Source: Bacillota bacterium
Lineage (GTDB): Bacteria > Bacillota > Bacilli > Bacillales_B > DSM-18226
DNA length: 5,969 nucleotides
NCBI GenBank assembly: GCA_030705665.1
Contig: JAUZQA010000267.1
Coordinates: 1-5,969, forward strand
Direction: 5' to 3'
Part shown: piece after piece, positions 1 through 5,229 of the stretch
How the letters are laid out: every line of letters starts with the position of its first letter
How positions within the stretch are numbered: the first letter of the stretch is position 1
Translations under genes and position numbers: made by a program
The notes under the pieces: model-generated
The model's database searches: none
Told to the model about the DNA's origin: nothing
The model's input: only the letters and a program-made list of their open reading frames with translations

Positions 1-472
1 GTTCAGCTGTTTCAACTGTTCGATTGGCGATATCAACAGCAGCAGGTCTGCTTTGGGCTAAAGTAAAATAAATCGCCCGTGCAGCGCCGCCTGCACCAAT
101 AATTAGAATCTTTTGTTCTGATAGTGATGAAACATAAGTTTCCAATCCCCTTAGAAAGCCTGGTCCATCTGTATTATAACCAATCAACTTTCCATTCTCG
201 TTGACGACCGTATTGACTGCTCCAATATTCATGGCTAATTCATCAACGCCATCCAAAAAAGGAATGATTGCACTTTTATGGGGAACGGTTACGTTGAAAC
301 CTCCTGCTCCAAGTGCCTTTAATCCATTAACTGCTTCTCTCAATTCTTCTGATTTTACTTGGAAGGGAAGATAGACTGCGTCAATATTATAGTGCGTAAA
401 TAAATCGTTATGCATCAATGGTGACATTGAATGACCAATCGGATCTCCCAAAACAGCAAAAAGCTTTTTCAC
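1..472 (-). CDS. aroE: Shikimate dehydrogenase (NADP+), 3' end cut by the window edge
   Basis: This gene encodes AroE (called AroD in B. subtilis), the cytosolic enzyme that reduces 3-dehydroshikimate to shikimate with NADPH in the pathway to chorismate and aromatic amino acids. I translated 157 codons from the minus strand. The N-terminal substrate domain shows [10 protein letters not shown] (residues 9-18, with the SxS shikimate-binding serines 15 and 17), NVTVPHK (60-66, catalytic Lys66) and NTDG (100-103, catalytic Asp102). The NADP-binding domain begins with IGAGGAARA (125-133), followed by the NRT loop (150-152). The start is GTG at 470-472, with AGGAGA (481-486) eight bases upstream. 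The family is usually about 275-285 residues, so roughly the last 120 are outside the window. It lies 51 bases after yqeH with no terminator between, so it is probably cotranscribed. No defect is visible. Confidence 0.95.
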   Translation of the reverse strand, partial: MKKLFAVLGDPIGHSMSPLMHNDLFTHYNIDAVYLPFQVKSEELREAVNGLKALGAGGFNVTVPHKSAIIPFLDGVDELAMNIGAVNTVVNENGKLIGYNTDGPGFLRGLETYVSSLSEQKILIIGAGGAARAIYFTLAQSRPAAVDIANRTVETAE

Positions 473-523
473 AAATCTTCTCTCCTATTCCCTTTTGTTC
501 AGTTTTTTAATCATTAAAAATAT

Positions 524-1630
524 CTATATTAGTGATTTTCTTATTAGTGTCTGTACCCCTTTTGGTGCATAGGCTATTACTTTTGCACCCGGTTCATTGA
601 TGGTAATCCAGCCAAGGCCGGAAAAAACAATATCTGTCTTTGGCTCTTTAATGATGAATTCTTGTTTTACTAATTCAGGAAAAGAACCTAATTGATCTTT
701 TCGTGGTGGAGCCAGCATTTCCCCTACATGCTGCTGATAGAGCTGGTCAGCATTTTCTGTTTTCGTCCGGTGAATCATTACATCATTCGAAAGATAGCAG
801 ACAAACGACCTTCTCCCCCCGCTTATATAATCAAACCTAGCTAAGCCTCCAAAGAACAATGTTTGCTCTTCATTAAGCTGAAAGATTTTAGGTTTTATTT
901 CCTTTTTAGGGGTAATAATTTTTAAATCTTTTTTATCCACAAAATGTGCCATCTGGTGATGATTAATGATCCCTGGAGAATCAATCAGCGATTTTCCATC
1001 ATCAAGCGGAATTTTGATTATATCTAATGTTGTTCCAGGAAAATGGGAGGTGGTAATAACATCTTGTTCACCCGTTACTTCTTTAATAATTCTGTTAATA
1101 AAAGTAGATTTTCCAACATTTGTACACCCTACGACATAAACATCTTTACCGTTACGTAATTCATCAATTGCCGCAGCTGTCTCTTTGACAAAATTGCCTT
1201 TTGCGGCACTTACAAGATATACCTCTTCTGCTCTTAATCCTAATTCTTTCGCCTCTTGTTTCATCCAACGAATTAATTTGTCATGTTTCACAGACTTTGG
1301 AAGTAAATCAACCTTATTTCCCACCAGTAAAATCTTATTATCACCTACAAAGCGGTGCATTCCAGGAATCCAACTACCATTAAAATCAAAAATATCAACA
1401 ATCATCACGATAAGAGCATCAGATTTTCCTATTTCATTAAGAATTTTTAAAAAGTCATCGTCCGTTAAACTGACATCTTGAACCTCATTATAATGCTTCA
1501 GGCGAAAACATCTTTGGCATATTACTATTTCTTTTTCTAATGAGGACTTAGGGGCATAGCCTATATCACTTGGGTTTTCTGTTTGGAGCTTAACACCGCA
1601 CCCCATACATACGTATTGCTGTTCACTCAC
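524..1630 (-). CDS. yqeH: Circularly permuted ribosome-assembly GTPase YqeH
   Basis: YqeH is a cytosolic GTPase needed for assembly of the 30S ribosomal subunit. The 368-residue product begins with a four-cysteine zinc finger (C8/C11 and C38/C41). Its G motifs come in permuted order: NKVD (G4, 105-108), SAAK (G5, 141-144), GCTNVGKS (G1 P-loop, 168-175), PGTT (G2, 198-201), then DSPG (G3, 217-220). A C-terminal domain of about 130 residues follows, containing FGGLARFDY (259-267) and VFSGLGW (335-341). Length and order match the B. subtilis protein. The start codon is GTG at 1628-1630. Its Shine-Dalgarno GGGAGG (1639-1644) lies inside the last codons of yqeG, and yqeG stops only three bases upstream, so translation is probably coupled. 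The stop is TAG. The gene sits between yqeG and aroE, as in B. subtilis. Confidence 0.97.
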   Translation of the reverse strand: MSEQQYVCMGCGVKLQTENPSDIGYAPKSSLEKEIVICQRCFRLKHYNEVQDVSLTDDDFLKILNEIGKSDALIVMIVDIFDFNGSWIPGMHRFVGDNKILLVGNKVDLLPKSVKHDKLIRWMKQEAKELGLRAEEVYLVSAAKGNFVKETAAAIDELRNGKDVYVVGCTNVGKSTFINRIIKEVTGEQDVITTSHFPGTTLDIIKIPLDDGKSLIDSPGIINHHQMAHFVDKKDLKIITPKKEIKPKIFQLNEEQTLFFGGLARFDYISGGRRSFVCYLSNDVMIHRTKTENADQLYQQHVGEMLAPPRKDQLGSFPELVKQEFIIKEPKTDIVFSGLGWITINEPGAKVIAYAPKGVQTLIRKSLI

Positions 1631-1633
1631 TCT

Positions 1634-2149
1634 TTAATCCTCCCATTGGATCATTCCTTTTTTTCGAAACCAATTTAAAATTCTGCGTTCAACAAATCGG
1701 TTAAATTTTGTACCAATCCCATCCGTTGAGGCTACTGGAACTACCAGGATCGTGTGAAACCCACTACGGTTCCCTCCTAATACATCAGTTAGTAATTGAT
1801 CTCCAATGACTACAGCCTCTTCTTTTTTGATTCCCATTTGCATGGCTGCTTGATGAAAAGCTCGTCCCAGCGGTTTTTTTGCACGGAAAATAAATGGGAT
1901 TTTCAACGGGTCCGAAAATGTCTTTACACGGTTTTCTTTATTATTTGAAACAATTGTTACTAGAATTTGATTATTTTTCATATTTTCAAACCAATTCACT
2001 AGCTTTGGTGGAGCAAGTGGTCGGTCCCATTCGACAAGTGTATTATCTAAATCGGTAATAATCCCTTTAATACCGCGATTTTTCAATTCATCAGGAGTGA
2101 TATCCAATACACTTTTAACATGCTCATTCGGTAAAAAATGCTTTAACAA
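1634..2149 (-). CDS. yqeG: YqeG, HAD superfamily (IIIA) phosphatase
   Basis: This is a HAD-fold hydrolase of the YqeG/Gep4 type; the bacterial substrate is not established as far as I know. With the start chosen here it has 171 residues: motif I DLDNT (33-37, nucleophile Asp33 and acid/base Asp35), motif II SNN (68-70), the motif III lysine in KKP (91-93), and motif IV GDQLLTD (116-122). The C-terminal region is basic (NRFVERRILNWF). The frame is open to ATG 2162-2164, which would add five residues, but that ATG has no ribosome binding site. The sequence GAGGTG (2157-2162) lies seven bases before TTG 2147-2149, and the resulting N terminus MLKHFLP resembles B. subtilis YqeG (about 172 residues). 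It is the first gene of the yqeG-yqeH-aroE unit and stops three bases before yqeH. Confidence 0.93.
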   Translation of the reverse strand: MLKHFLPNEHVKSVLDITPDELKNRGIKGIITDLDNTLVEWDRPLAPPKLVNWFENMKNNQILVTIVSNNKENRVKTFSDPLKIPFIFRAKKPLGRAFHQAAMQMGIKKEEAVVIGDQLLTDVLGGNRSGFHTILVVPVASTDGIGTKFNRFVERRILNWFRKKGMIQWED

Positions 2150-2156
2150 TACGGTA

Positions 2157-2162
2157 CACCTC
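2157..2162 (-). promoter_or_regulatory. Ribosome binding site that fixes the TTG start of yqeG
   Basis: Minus-strand GAGGTG lies seven bases upstream of TTG 2147-2149. It overlaps the upstream in-frame ATG (2162-2164), so that ATG is more likely part of the leader than the start. Confidence 0.75.
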
Positions 2163-2175
2163 ATTAAATGAAATC

Positions 2176-2221
2176 AAATCTTTTTAAATCGATATTTTAT
2201 GAATGTCAATAAAAAAGATTT
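2176..2221 (-). repeat. AT-rich 10-base inverted repeat in the yqeG leader
   Basis: AAATCTTTTT (2176-2185) and AAAAAGATTT (2212-2221) are perfect inverted copies separated by 26 bases. The distal arm begins at the predicted transcription start, so the leader RNA could open with a weak A-U hairpin. It has no GC-rich core and does not look like a terminator for yqeG. Confidence 0.4.
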
Positions 2222-2227
2222 CTTCTT

Positions 2228-2256
2228 ATCATAACCAATTTTACCCTTTCTTTCAA
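2228..2256 (-). promoter_or_regulatory. Sigma-A promoter for the yqeG-yqeH-aroE operon
   Basis: On the minus strand, TTGAAA (2251-2256) and TATGAT (2228-2233) are separated by exactly 17 bases; each matches the sigma-A consensus at five of six positions. Transcription would start near 2221, giving a leader of about 70 bases. A second candidate lies closer in: a perfect TTGACA (2204-2209) 17 bases from a weak TAAAAA (2181-2186). Confidence 0.65.
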
Positions 2257-2363
2257 AGCAAAAAACTGACAGAAAAAGATATTTCTATCATTAAAGTATG
2301 AAATAAATGTCGATTAGTCCTATTAAATCTCGAACAGAGAAAACTTTTCGACATTCTCTATAT

Positions 2364-2473
2364 TTTTTCACAACTGTGGATAATTTTATTAACATTATAC
2401 CCATTGATTCTACCATTATCTGTATATTTATAAACAAGTTAACCACAGGTTATCCACTGCTGCCTGTGGATAA
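2364..2473. promoter_or_regulatory. DnaA-box cluster upstream of sda
   Basis: Measured against TTATCCACA, there are two perfect boxes on the minus strand (TGTGGATAA read on the plus strand at 2375-2383 and 2465-2473). There are also one-mismatch boxes on the plus strand at 2439-2447 (TTAACCACA) and 2450-2458 (TTATCCACT), and a weaker one at 2364-2372 (TTTTTCACA against TTATNCACA). The 2439 and 2450 boxes start 11 bases apart, about one helical turn. The 2465 box ends eight bases before the sda -35 hexamer. DnaA binding between yqeG and sda and DnaA control of sda are established in B. subtilis, so the same role here is a well-grounded inference. The cluster may also act as a DnaA titration site. 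Confidence 0.85.
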
Positions 2474-2481
2474 CAGAACGG

Positions 2482-2510
2482 TTGTTCTTACAGTGTAAAT
2501 TTGTTAGATT
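2482..2510 (+). promoter_or_regulatory. Extended -10 sigma-A promoter for sda
   Basis: TTGTTC (2482-2487) and TAGATT (2505-2510) are 17 bases apart, with an extended -10 TG at 2502-2503. Transcription would begin near 2517, about 70 bases before the sda start. Because the nearest perfect DnaA box lies just upstream of the -35, bound DnaA would be placed where an activator can touch RNA polymerase. Confidence 0.6.
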
Positions 2511-2587
2511 AAGGGTACAACGATTGAACGTACAATTATATGTAAATCAATGATTCGTTAGAACATTTTTGGAGGTGAAAACTTTTC

Positions 2588-2728
2588 ATGCGTAATCTCT
2601 CAGACGAACTACTGATTGAATCATATTATAAAGCTATAGAGCTCAATTTAAGCACAGAGTTTATTCACCTTATTGAATCGGAAATCAATCGGCGCTGCTT
2701 ATTTAACAAAGTAAAAATATCCTCTTAA
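2588..2728 (+). CDS. sda: Sda, sporulation checkpoint inhibitor of histidine kinase KinA
   Basis: Sda is a small cytosolic antikinase. In B. subtilis it binds the dimerisation/phosphotransfer domain of KinA (and KinB), stops the phosphorelay to Spo0A when replication is initiating or blocked, and is removed by ClpXP. The 46-residue product starts [16 protein letters not shown] and contains [12 protein letters not shown] (25-36), the two helices of the Sda hairpin. From memory about 29 of 46 residues match B. subtilis Sda. The C-terminal Ser-Ser, linked to ClpXP turnover there, is kept. The ribosome binding site is GGAGGTG (2571-2577), at a slightly long distance from ATG 2588. The gene has its own promoter and terminator and lies divergent from yqeG, as in B. 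subtilis. It is too short for most ORF calling. Confidence 0.96.
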   Translation: MRNLSDELLIESYYKAIELNLSTEFIHLIESEINRRCLFNKVKISS

Positions 2729-2737
2729 ATTTCTAAC

Positions 2738-2759
2738 GCCCAAATGGGCTTTTTCTTTT
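2738..2759 (+). terminator. Rho-independent terminator of sda
   Basis: GCCC (2738-2741) pairs with GGGC (2746-2749) across a four-base loop, followed by a T-rich run (2750-2759). The AA/TT bases outside the stem may extend it past a mismatch. The stem is short, and the minus strand has no U-run after it, so it is not an obvious terminator for the convergent psd. Confidence 0.65.
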
Positions 2760-2779
2760 AGAATAAACTTCGATGAATA

Positions 2780-3568
2780 CTATGCTTTTTTCACCCGAAA
2801 TTGGCCGATCCTTTCACCAACCTTTACTTCGTGCGGTATGTGGATTGGATCGATTTTAAAAATTTCTTTTTCAAATAGTAAAATTACGGTTGAGCCGAAG
2901 CTGAAGTAAGCCATTTCCTCTCCCTTTCTAATCTGACTTCCTGGATGAGTAATTTCAATGGAATTCACAAACATCGCTCCAACCTTTACAACCGACATAA
3001 AACCATAATCTGTTTTCAACTCTGATATTACCCGATAGTTTTTTGAAAGGGTCCTATCTCCATACTTTAATCCCCATTTATTAACAGGGTATGATTTTGC
3101 ACCCAATGTCCATTGCTTTACAACCTCTCCTGATGCTGGGCAATGGATACGGTGATAATGGCTTGGACTTAAATAAAGAATGATGTATGTTCCGTTTAAA
3201 TATTTTTTTACTATTTCATCATCACCAAGCATTTCGTGAATGGAATAAATTTTCCCCTTCACTTCTATTTCACTTGATTCTTTGATTGTTCCGATATCTT
3301 CTATCCTTGCATCAACAGGACTAATGACAGAATCGTTCAGGTCATCAATTTTTCTTGCTCCAAGCTTTAATTTCCTAGTAAATAAATCATTTAATGTAGA
3401 ATATTCCAATAAAGTTTTATCCATTTCTTCCTGGTTCAACTGATAGATCTTAGCAAATGAAGGCACAATAAAGTGACTGATTGGAGAACGGGAAAATCGT
3501 TTTAAAATATTGGACGTGATCCGTCCGTTTGTTAGTTCGATCAAAATACGATATAAAAACTTTCTCAA
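2780..3568 (-). CDS. psd: Phosphatidylserine decarboxylase proenzyme
   Basis: Psd is a membrane-associated, pyruvoyl-dependent enzyme that converts phosphatidylserine to phosphatidylethanolamine. The chosen product has 262 residues, close to the 263 of B. subtilis Psd. It carries SPVDA (83-87, Asp86 of the self-cleavage triad; many homologues have SPVDG or SPADG), SPSHYHRIH (134-142, with the catalytic His) and FGST (224-227). Autocleavage between Gly225 and Ser226 would give a 225-residue beta chain and a 37-residue pyruvoyl alpha chain. The frame stays open to ATG 3656-3658, which would add 30 residues of AT-rich leader. TTG 3566-3568 is preferred: it is preceded by GGGGGG (3575-3580) six bases away, and its MRKFLYR N terminus aligns with known Psd starts. 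The stop is TAG. The gene is divergent from pssA, the enzyme acting just before it. Confidence 0.94.
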   Translation of the reverse strand: MRKFLYRILIELTNGRITSNILKRFSRSPISHFIVPSFAKIYQLNQEEMDKTLLEYSTLNDLFTRKLKLGARKIDDLNDSVISPVDARIEDIGTIKESSEIEVKGKIYSIHEMLGDDEIVKKYLNGTYIILYLSPSHYHRIHCPASGEVVKQWTLGAKSYPVNKWGLKYGDRTLSKNYRVISELKTDYGFMSVVKVGAMFVNSIEITHPGSQIRKGEEMAYFSFGSTVILLFEKEIFKIDPIHIPHEVKVGERIGQFRVKKA

Positions 3569-3574
3569 TGTTTT

Positions 3575-3580
3575 CCCCCC
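3575..3580 (-). promoter_or_regulatory. G-run ribosome binding site that fixes the TTG start of psd
   Basis: Six G residues on the minus strand lie six bases before TTG 3566-3568. The longer ATG start at 3656-3658 has no comparable sequence in front of it. A pure G-run is an unusual Shine-Dalgarno sequence but can pair with CCUCC through its GG doublets and G-U pairs. Confidence 0.65.
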
Positions 3581-3791
3581 AAATAGGTGTAAAATACCTT
3601 TGCCATCTAGCATAATATGCTTAAATTTAAATAATATATAGTAAATCATTCCAAACATGAGCCGTATTCATTCCTGTTAAAGGTGTAAAGATCCCCCCTG
3701 ACACTCCCCCTTGAGCAAGAGAAAAGGGGCGCTCGGAAGTGCTGAAAGAGAACACAACAAGGCTAATTCTTCCCTTTTGTCTGTTGTTAAT

Positions 3792-3797
3792 AAGGAG
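3792..3797 (+). promoter_or_regulatory. Ribosome binding site that fixes the TTG start of pssA
   Basis: AAGGAG lies nine bases before TTG 3807-3809. A second AGGAG (3801-3805) is too close to that TTG to serve it. The longest open frame begins at TTG 3711, which has no ribosome binding site and would add 32 residues lacking any family similarity. Confidence 0.75.
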
Positions 3798-3806
3798 TTG
3801 AGGAGA

Positions 3807-4346
3807 TTGTTTTTTTTAGAAGTTTTAGATAATACCGTAAAAAAATTGAAATCACAAATCGCAAATTTAATTACCTTGGCAAATTTAACATTGGGTGGTT
3901 TTGCCATCATTTTTGCCATTCAGGAAAATTTACGTCTAAGCCTGTTGTTAATTTTTTTAGCTGCCCTGGCCGACCGTTTTGATGGATTGATTGCCAGAAA
4001 GCTACATATTGAATCTGATTTGGGAAAGCAATTGGATTCCATGAGTGATATTATATCATTTGGCATTGCCCCTGCACTATTGCTTTACCAAGGAATTATA
4101 CATGAATTTGGCGGACCTGGTACATTTTTCACCATTTTCTATATAGGCTGCGGCGCTTTTAGATTAGCAAGGTTTAACATTACAGAATGCAATGGTTATT
4201 TTACAGGCTTGCCGATCACCGCAGCGGGTTGTTTAATCACACTCAGTTACTTGACCGTTCCTTACTTTCCATCTGAAATCTTTTTATTTTTTATGATCAT
4301 TATATCTTTTTTAATGATATCCACGTTTAAACTCAAAAAAGTTTAG
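3807..4346 (+). CDS. pssA: CDP-diacylglycerol-serine O-phosphatidyltransferase
   Basis: PssA is an integral membrane enzyme that joins CDP-diacylglycerol and L-serine to give phosphatidylserine and CMP; Psd, encoded divergently, then makes phosphatidylethanolamine. The 179-residue product carries the complete CDP-alcohol phosphatidyltransferase signature: Asp56, Asp59-Gly60, Ala63-Arg64, Gly73, Asp77 and Asp81 with exact family spacing, so the metal-binding site looks intact. Hydrophobic segments lie near 20-38, 42-56, 83-97, 106-118, 134-152 and 156-174. The TTG start at 3807 gives a length close to B. subtilis PssA (177). The N terminus (VKKLKSQIANLITLANL) is of the type seen in Bacillus homologues. 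The stop is TAG, followed by a hairpin terminator. The long leader upstream has potential secondary structure. Confidence 0.94.
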   Translation: MFFLEVLDNTVKKLKSQIANLITLANLTLGGFAIIFAIQENLRLSLLLIFLAALADRFDGLIARKLHIESDLGKQLDSMSDIISFGIAPALLLYQGIIHEFGGPGTFFTIFYIGCGAFRLARFNITECNGYFTGLPITAAGCLITLSYLTVPYFPSEIFLFFMIIISFLMISTFKLKKV

Positions 4347-4368
4347 CATTTACACAAACTGTAAGTTT

Positions 4369-4403
4369 CGACCTATTTTATTGCTAAAAAATAGGTCGTT
4401 TTT
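4369..4403 (+). terminator. Rho-independent terminator of pssA
   Basis: CGACCTATTTT (4369-4379) pairs perfectly with AAAATAGGTCG (4388-4398) across an eight-base loop and is followed by five T residues (4399-4403). It ends pssA transcription before the sigK control region. Confidence 0.9.
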
Positions 4404-4424
4404 ATGAAAAAATATAAATATATT

Positions 4425-4462
4425 GTGGACAGACACAAACTCTCATTATCTTTCATAGGAAT
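4425..4462 (+). promoter_or_regulatory. Candidate SpoIIID site and sigma-E/sigma-K promoter of sigK
   Basis: GTGGACAGAC (4425-4434) fits the SpoIIID consensus WWRRACARNY at nine of ten positions. Downstream, an ACA (4435-4437) lies 16 bases before CATA (4454-4457), resembling the AC...CATA pattern of mother-cell sigma factors, although the rest of the -10 (GGAATTA) is an imperfect match. In B. subtilis sigK is transcribed by sigma-E with SpoIIID and then by sigma-K itself. The start would be near 4468, about 40 bases before the gene. The assignment of SpoIIID is firmer than that of the -35/-10 pair. Confidence 0.45.
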
Positions 4463-4468
4463 TAGTTA

Positions 4469-4483
4469 TAGGCGATTGGCCTA
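4469..4483 (+). repeat. Small inverted repeat in the sigK leader
   Basis: TAGGC (4469-4473) and GCCTA (4479-4483) are perfect inverted copies around a five-base spacer, ten bases before the G-rich ribosome binding site of sigK (4493-4500). It could be a short RNA hairpin or a protein site. Confidence 0.3.
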
Positions 4484-4492
4484 ACGATGAGC

Positions 4493-4500
4493 GGGGGTGG
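4493..4500 (+). promoter_or_regulatory. Ribosome binding site that favours the second ATG of sigK
   Basis: GGGGGTGG abuts ATG 4501 directly, which is too close for initiation, but lies six bases before ATG 4507. It therefore favours the start two codons further in. Confidence 0.7.
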
Positions 4501-4506
4501 ATGTTC

Positions 4507-5223
4507 ATGTCTGGCATCTTGACTGCACTTGGCTATTTGATGAAGGAGTTTTTATTTCTTGTTTCATATGTTAAAAATAATGCTTTTCCCCAGCCGTTAT
4601 CTGCGGCGGAGGAAAGAAAGTATTTACGCTTAATGGCAGATGGCGATTCACATGCCCGAAACATGTTGATTGAACATAATTTACGACTCGTAGCCCATAT
4701 CGTAAAAAAGTTTGAAAACACGGGCGAAGATTCAGAGGATTTAATTTCAATTGGGACAATAGGTTTGATTAAGGCCATAGAAAGCTTCTCTGAGGGCAAA
4801 GGAACAAAACTGGCTACGTACGCCGCACGATGTATTGAAAATGAAATTTTAATGCATTTAAGGGCTCTTAAGAAGACAAAAAAAGATGTTTCCCTACACG
4901 ATCCAATTGGCCAGGACAAAGAAGGAAATGAAATCTCTTTAATTGATGTGCTAAAATCGGAATCAGAGGATGTTATTGACACGATTCAGTTAAACATGGA
5001 GCTTGAAAAAATAAAGAAATATATTGACGTTCTTGATGAAAGAGAAAAAGAAGTCATCATCGGCAGATTTGGCCTTGACCTGAAAAAGGAAAAGACCCAG
5101 AGGGAGATTGCTAAAGAGTTAGGGATTTCCAGAAGCTATGTTTCACGGATTGAAAAACGGGCTTTGATGAAGATGTTTCACGAATTCTATCGTGCAGAAA
5201 AAGAAAAGAAAAATAAAGGTTAA
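4507..5223 (+). CDS. sigK: Pro-sigma-K, late mother-cell sporulation sigma factor (uninterrupted)
   Basis: Sigma-K directs RNA polymerase to coat, cortex and spore-release genes late in the mother cell. The 238-residue proprotein begins with a hydrophobic pro-sequence, [20 protein letters not shown]. The intramembrane protease SpoIVFB is expected to cut between Ser20 and Tyr21, where the conserved [11 protein letters not shown] begins. Sigma-70 region 2 spans about 54-124 ([53 protein letters not shown]). Regions 3-4 follow, with the region 4 DNA-binding helix-turn-helix at about 198-217 ([20 protein letters not shown]). ATG 4501 would add two residues, but the ribosome binding site fits 4507. 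In B. subtilis 168 the gene is split by the skin element at AATGA; here that pentamer (4840-4844, in Glu111-Asn112-Glu113) is present and the frame runs through. A strong terminator follows. Confidence 0.97.
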   Translation: MSGILTALGYLMKEFLFLVSYVKNNAFPQPLSAAEERKYLRLMADGDSHARNMLIEHNLRLVAHIVKKFENTGEDSEDLISIGTIGLIKAIESFSEGKGTKLATYAARCIENEILMHLRALKKTKKDVSLHDPIGQDKEGNEISLIDVLKSESEDVIDTIQLNMELEKIKKYIDVLDEREKEVIIGRFGLDLKKEKTQREIAKELGISRSYVSRIEKRALMKMFHEFYRAEKEKKNKG

Positions 5224-5229
5224 ACCATA

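Larger units (their letters stand above)
2150..2587. other. Divergent control region between yqeG and sda
   Basis: These 438 bases hold no gene I can support. From left to right they contain the yqeG leader with an AT-rich 10-base inverted repeat, a sigma-A promoter firing leftward into yqeG, an AT-rich stretch (about 2260-2360), a DnaA-box cluster (2364-2473), and a promoter firing rightward into sda with its ribosome binding site (2571-2577). A plus-strand open frame across 2307-2498 lacks a ribosome binding site, and its sequence is accounted for by the DnaA boxes. Confidence 0.7.
3569..3806. other. Divergent psd-pssA intergenic region
   Basis: The psd-proximal half is AT-rich and holds a 13-base palindrome, AGCATAATATGCT (3609-3621), next to TTAAATTTAA (3621-3630). 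The pssA-proximal half has two C-tracts (3693-3698 and 3706-3710) and can fold: CCCCTT (3707-3712) with AAGGGG (3724-3729), or alternatively GAGC (3713-3716) with GCTC (3731-3734). The sequence AGGTGTAAA occurs twice on the plus strand (3585-3593 and 3681-3689). I could not find a convincing sigma-A promoter for either gene. In B. subtilis the pssA operon is partly under sigma-X, but I saw no clear sigma-X pair here. Confidence 0.5.

Noticed and set aside
1185..1481. Plus-strand open frames inside yqeH (also 1201-1383)
   Set aside because: They are antisense to the well-supported yqeH GTPase domain, have no ribosome binding site and resemble no family.
2150..2164. Upstream ATG start for yqeG (2162-2164)
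   Set aside because: It lacks a ribosome binding site and overlaps the GAGGTG that serves TTG 2147-2149; the added residues do not match homologues.
2307..2498. A 63-codon plus-strand open frame before sda
   Set aside because: It has no Shine-Dalgarno sequence, its composition follows AT-rich DNA, and its 3' half is the DnaA-box cluster and part of the sda promoter region.
3569..3658. ATG start at 3656-3658 giving a 292-residue Psd
   Set aside because: No ribosome binding site precedes it, and the extra 30 residues lie outside the usual family length; TTG 3566-3568 behind GGGGGG fits better.
3707..3729. CCCCTT/AAGGGG hairpin as a terminator
   Set aside because: The stem is only six base pairs and no T-run follows it directly, and no gene ends upstream on the plus strand.
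3711..3806. TTG start at 3711 giving a 211-residue PssA
   Set aside because: No ribosome binding site precedes it, and the 32 extra residues are polar leader sequence without family similarity.
3677..3919. An 80-codon minus-strand open frame over the pssA leader and 5' end
   Set aside because: It is antisense to pssA, overlaps a structured leader and has no recognisable domain.
4533..4982. Minus-strand open frames inside sigK (also 4571-4759)
   Set aside because: They are shadows of the highly conserved sigK frame.
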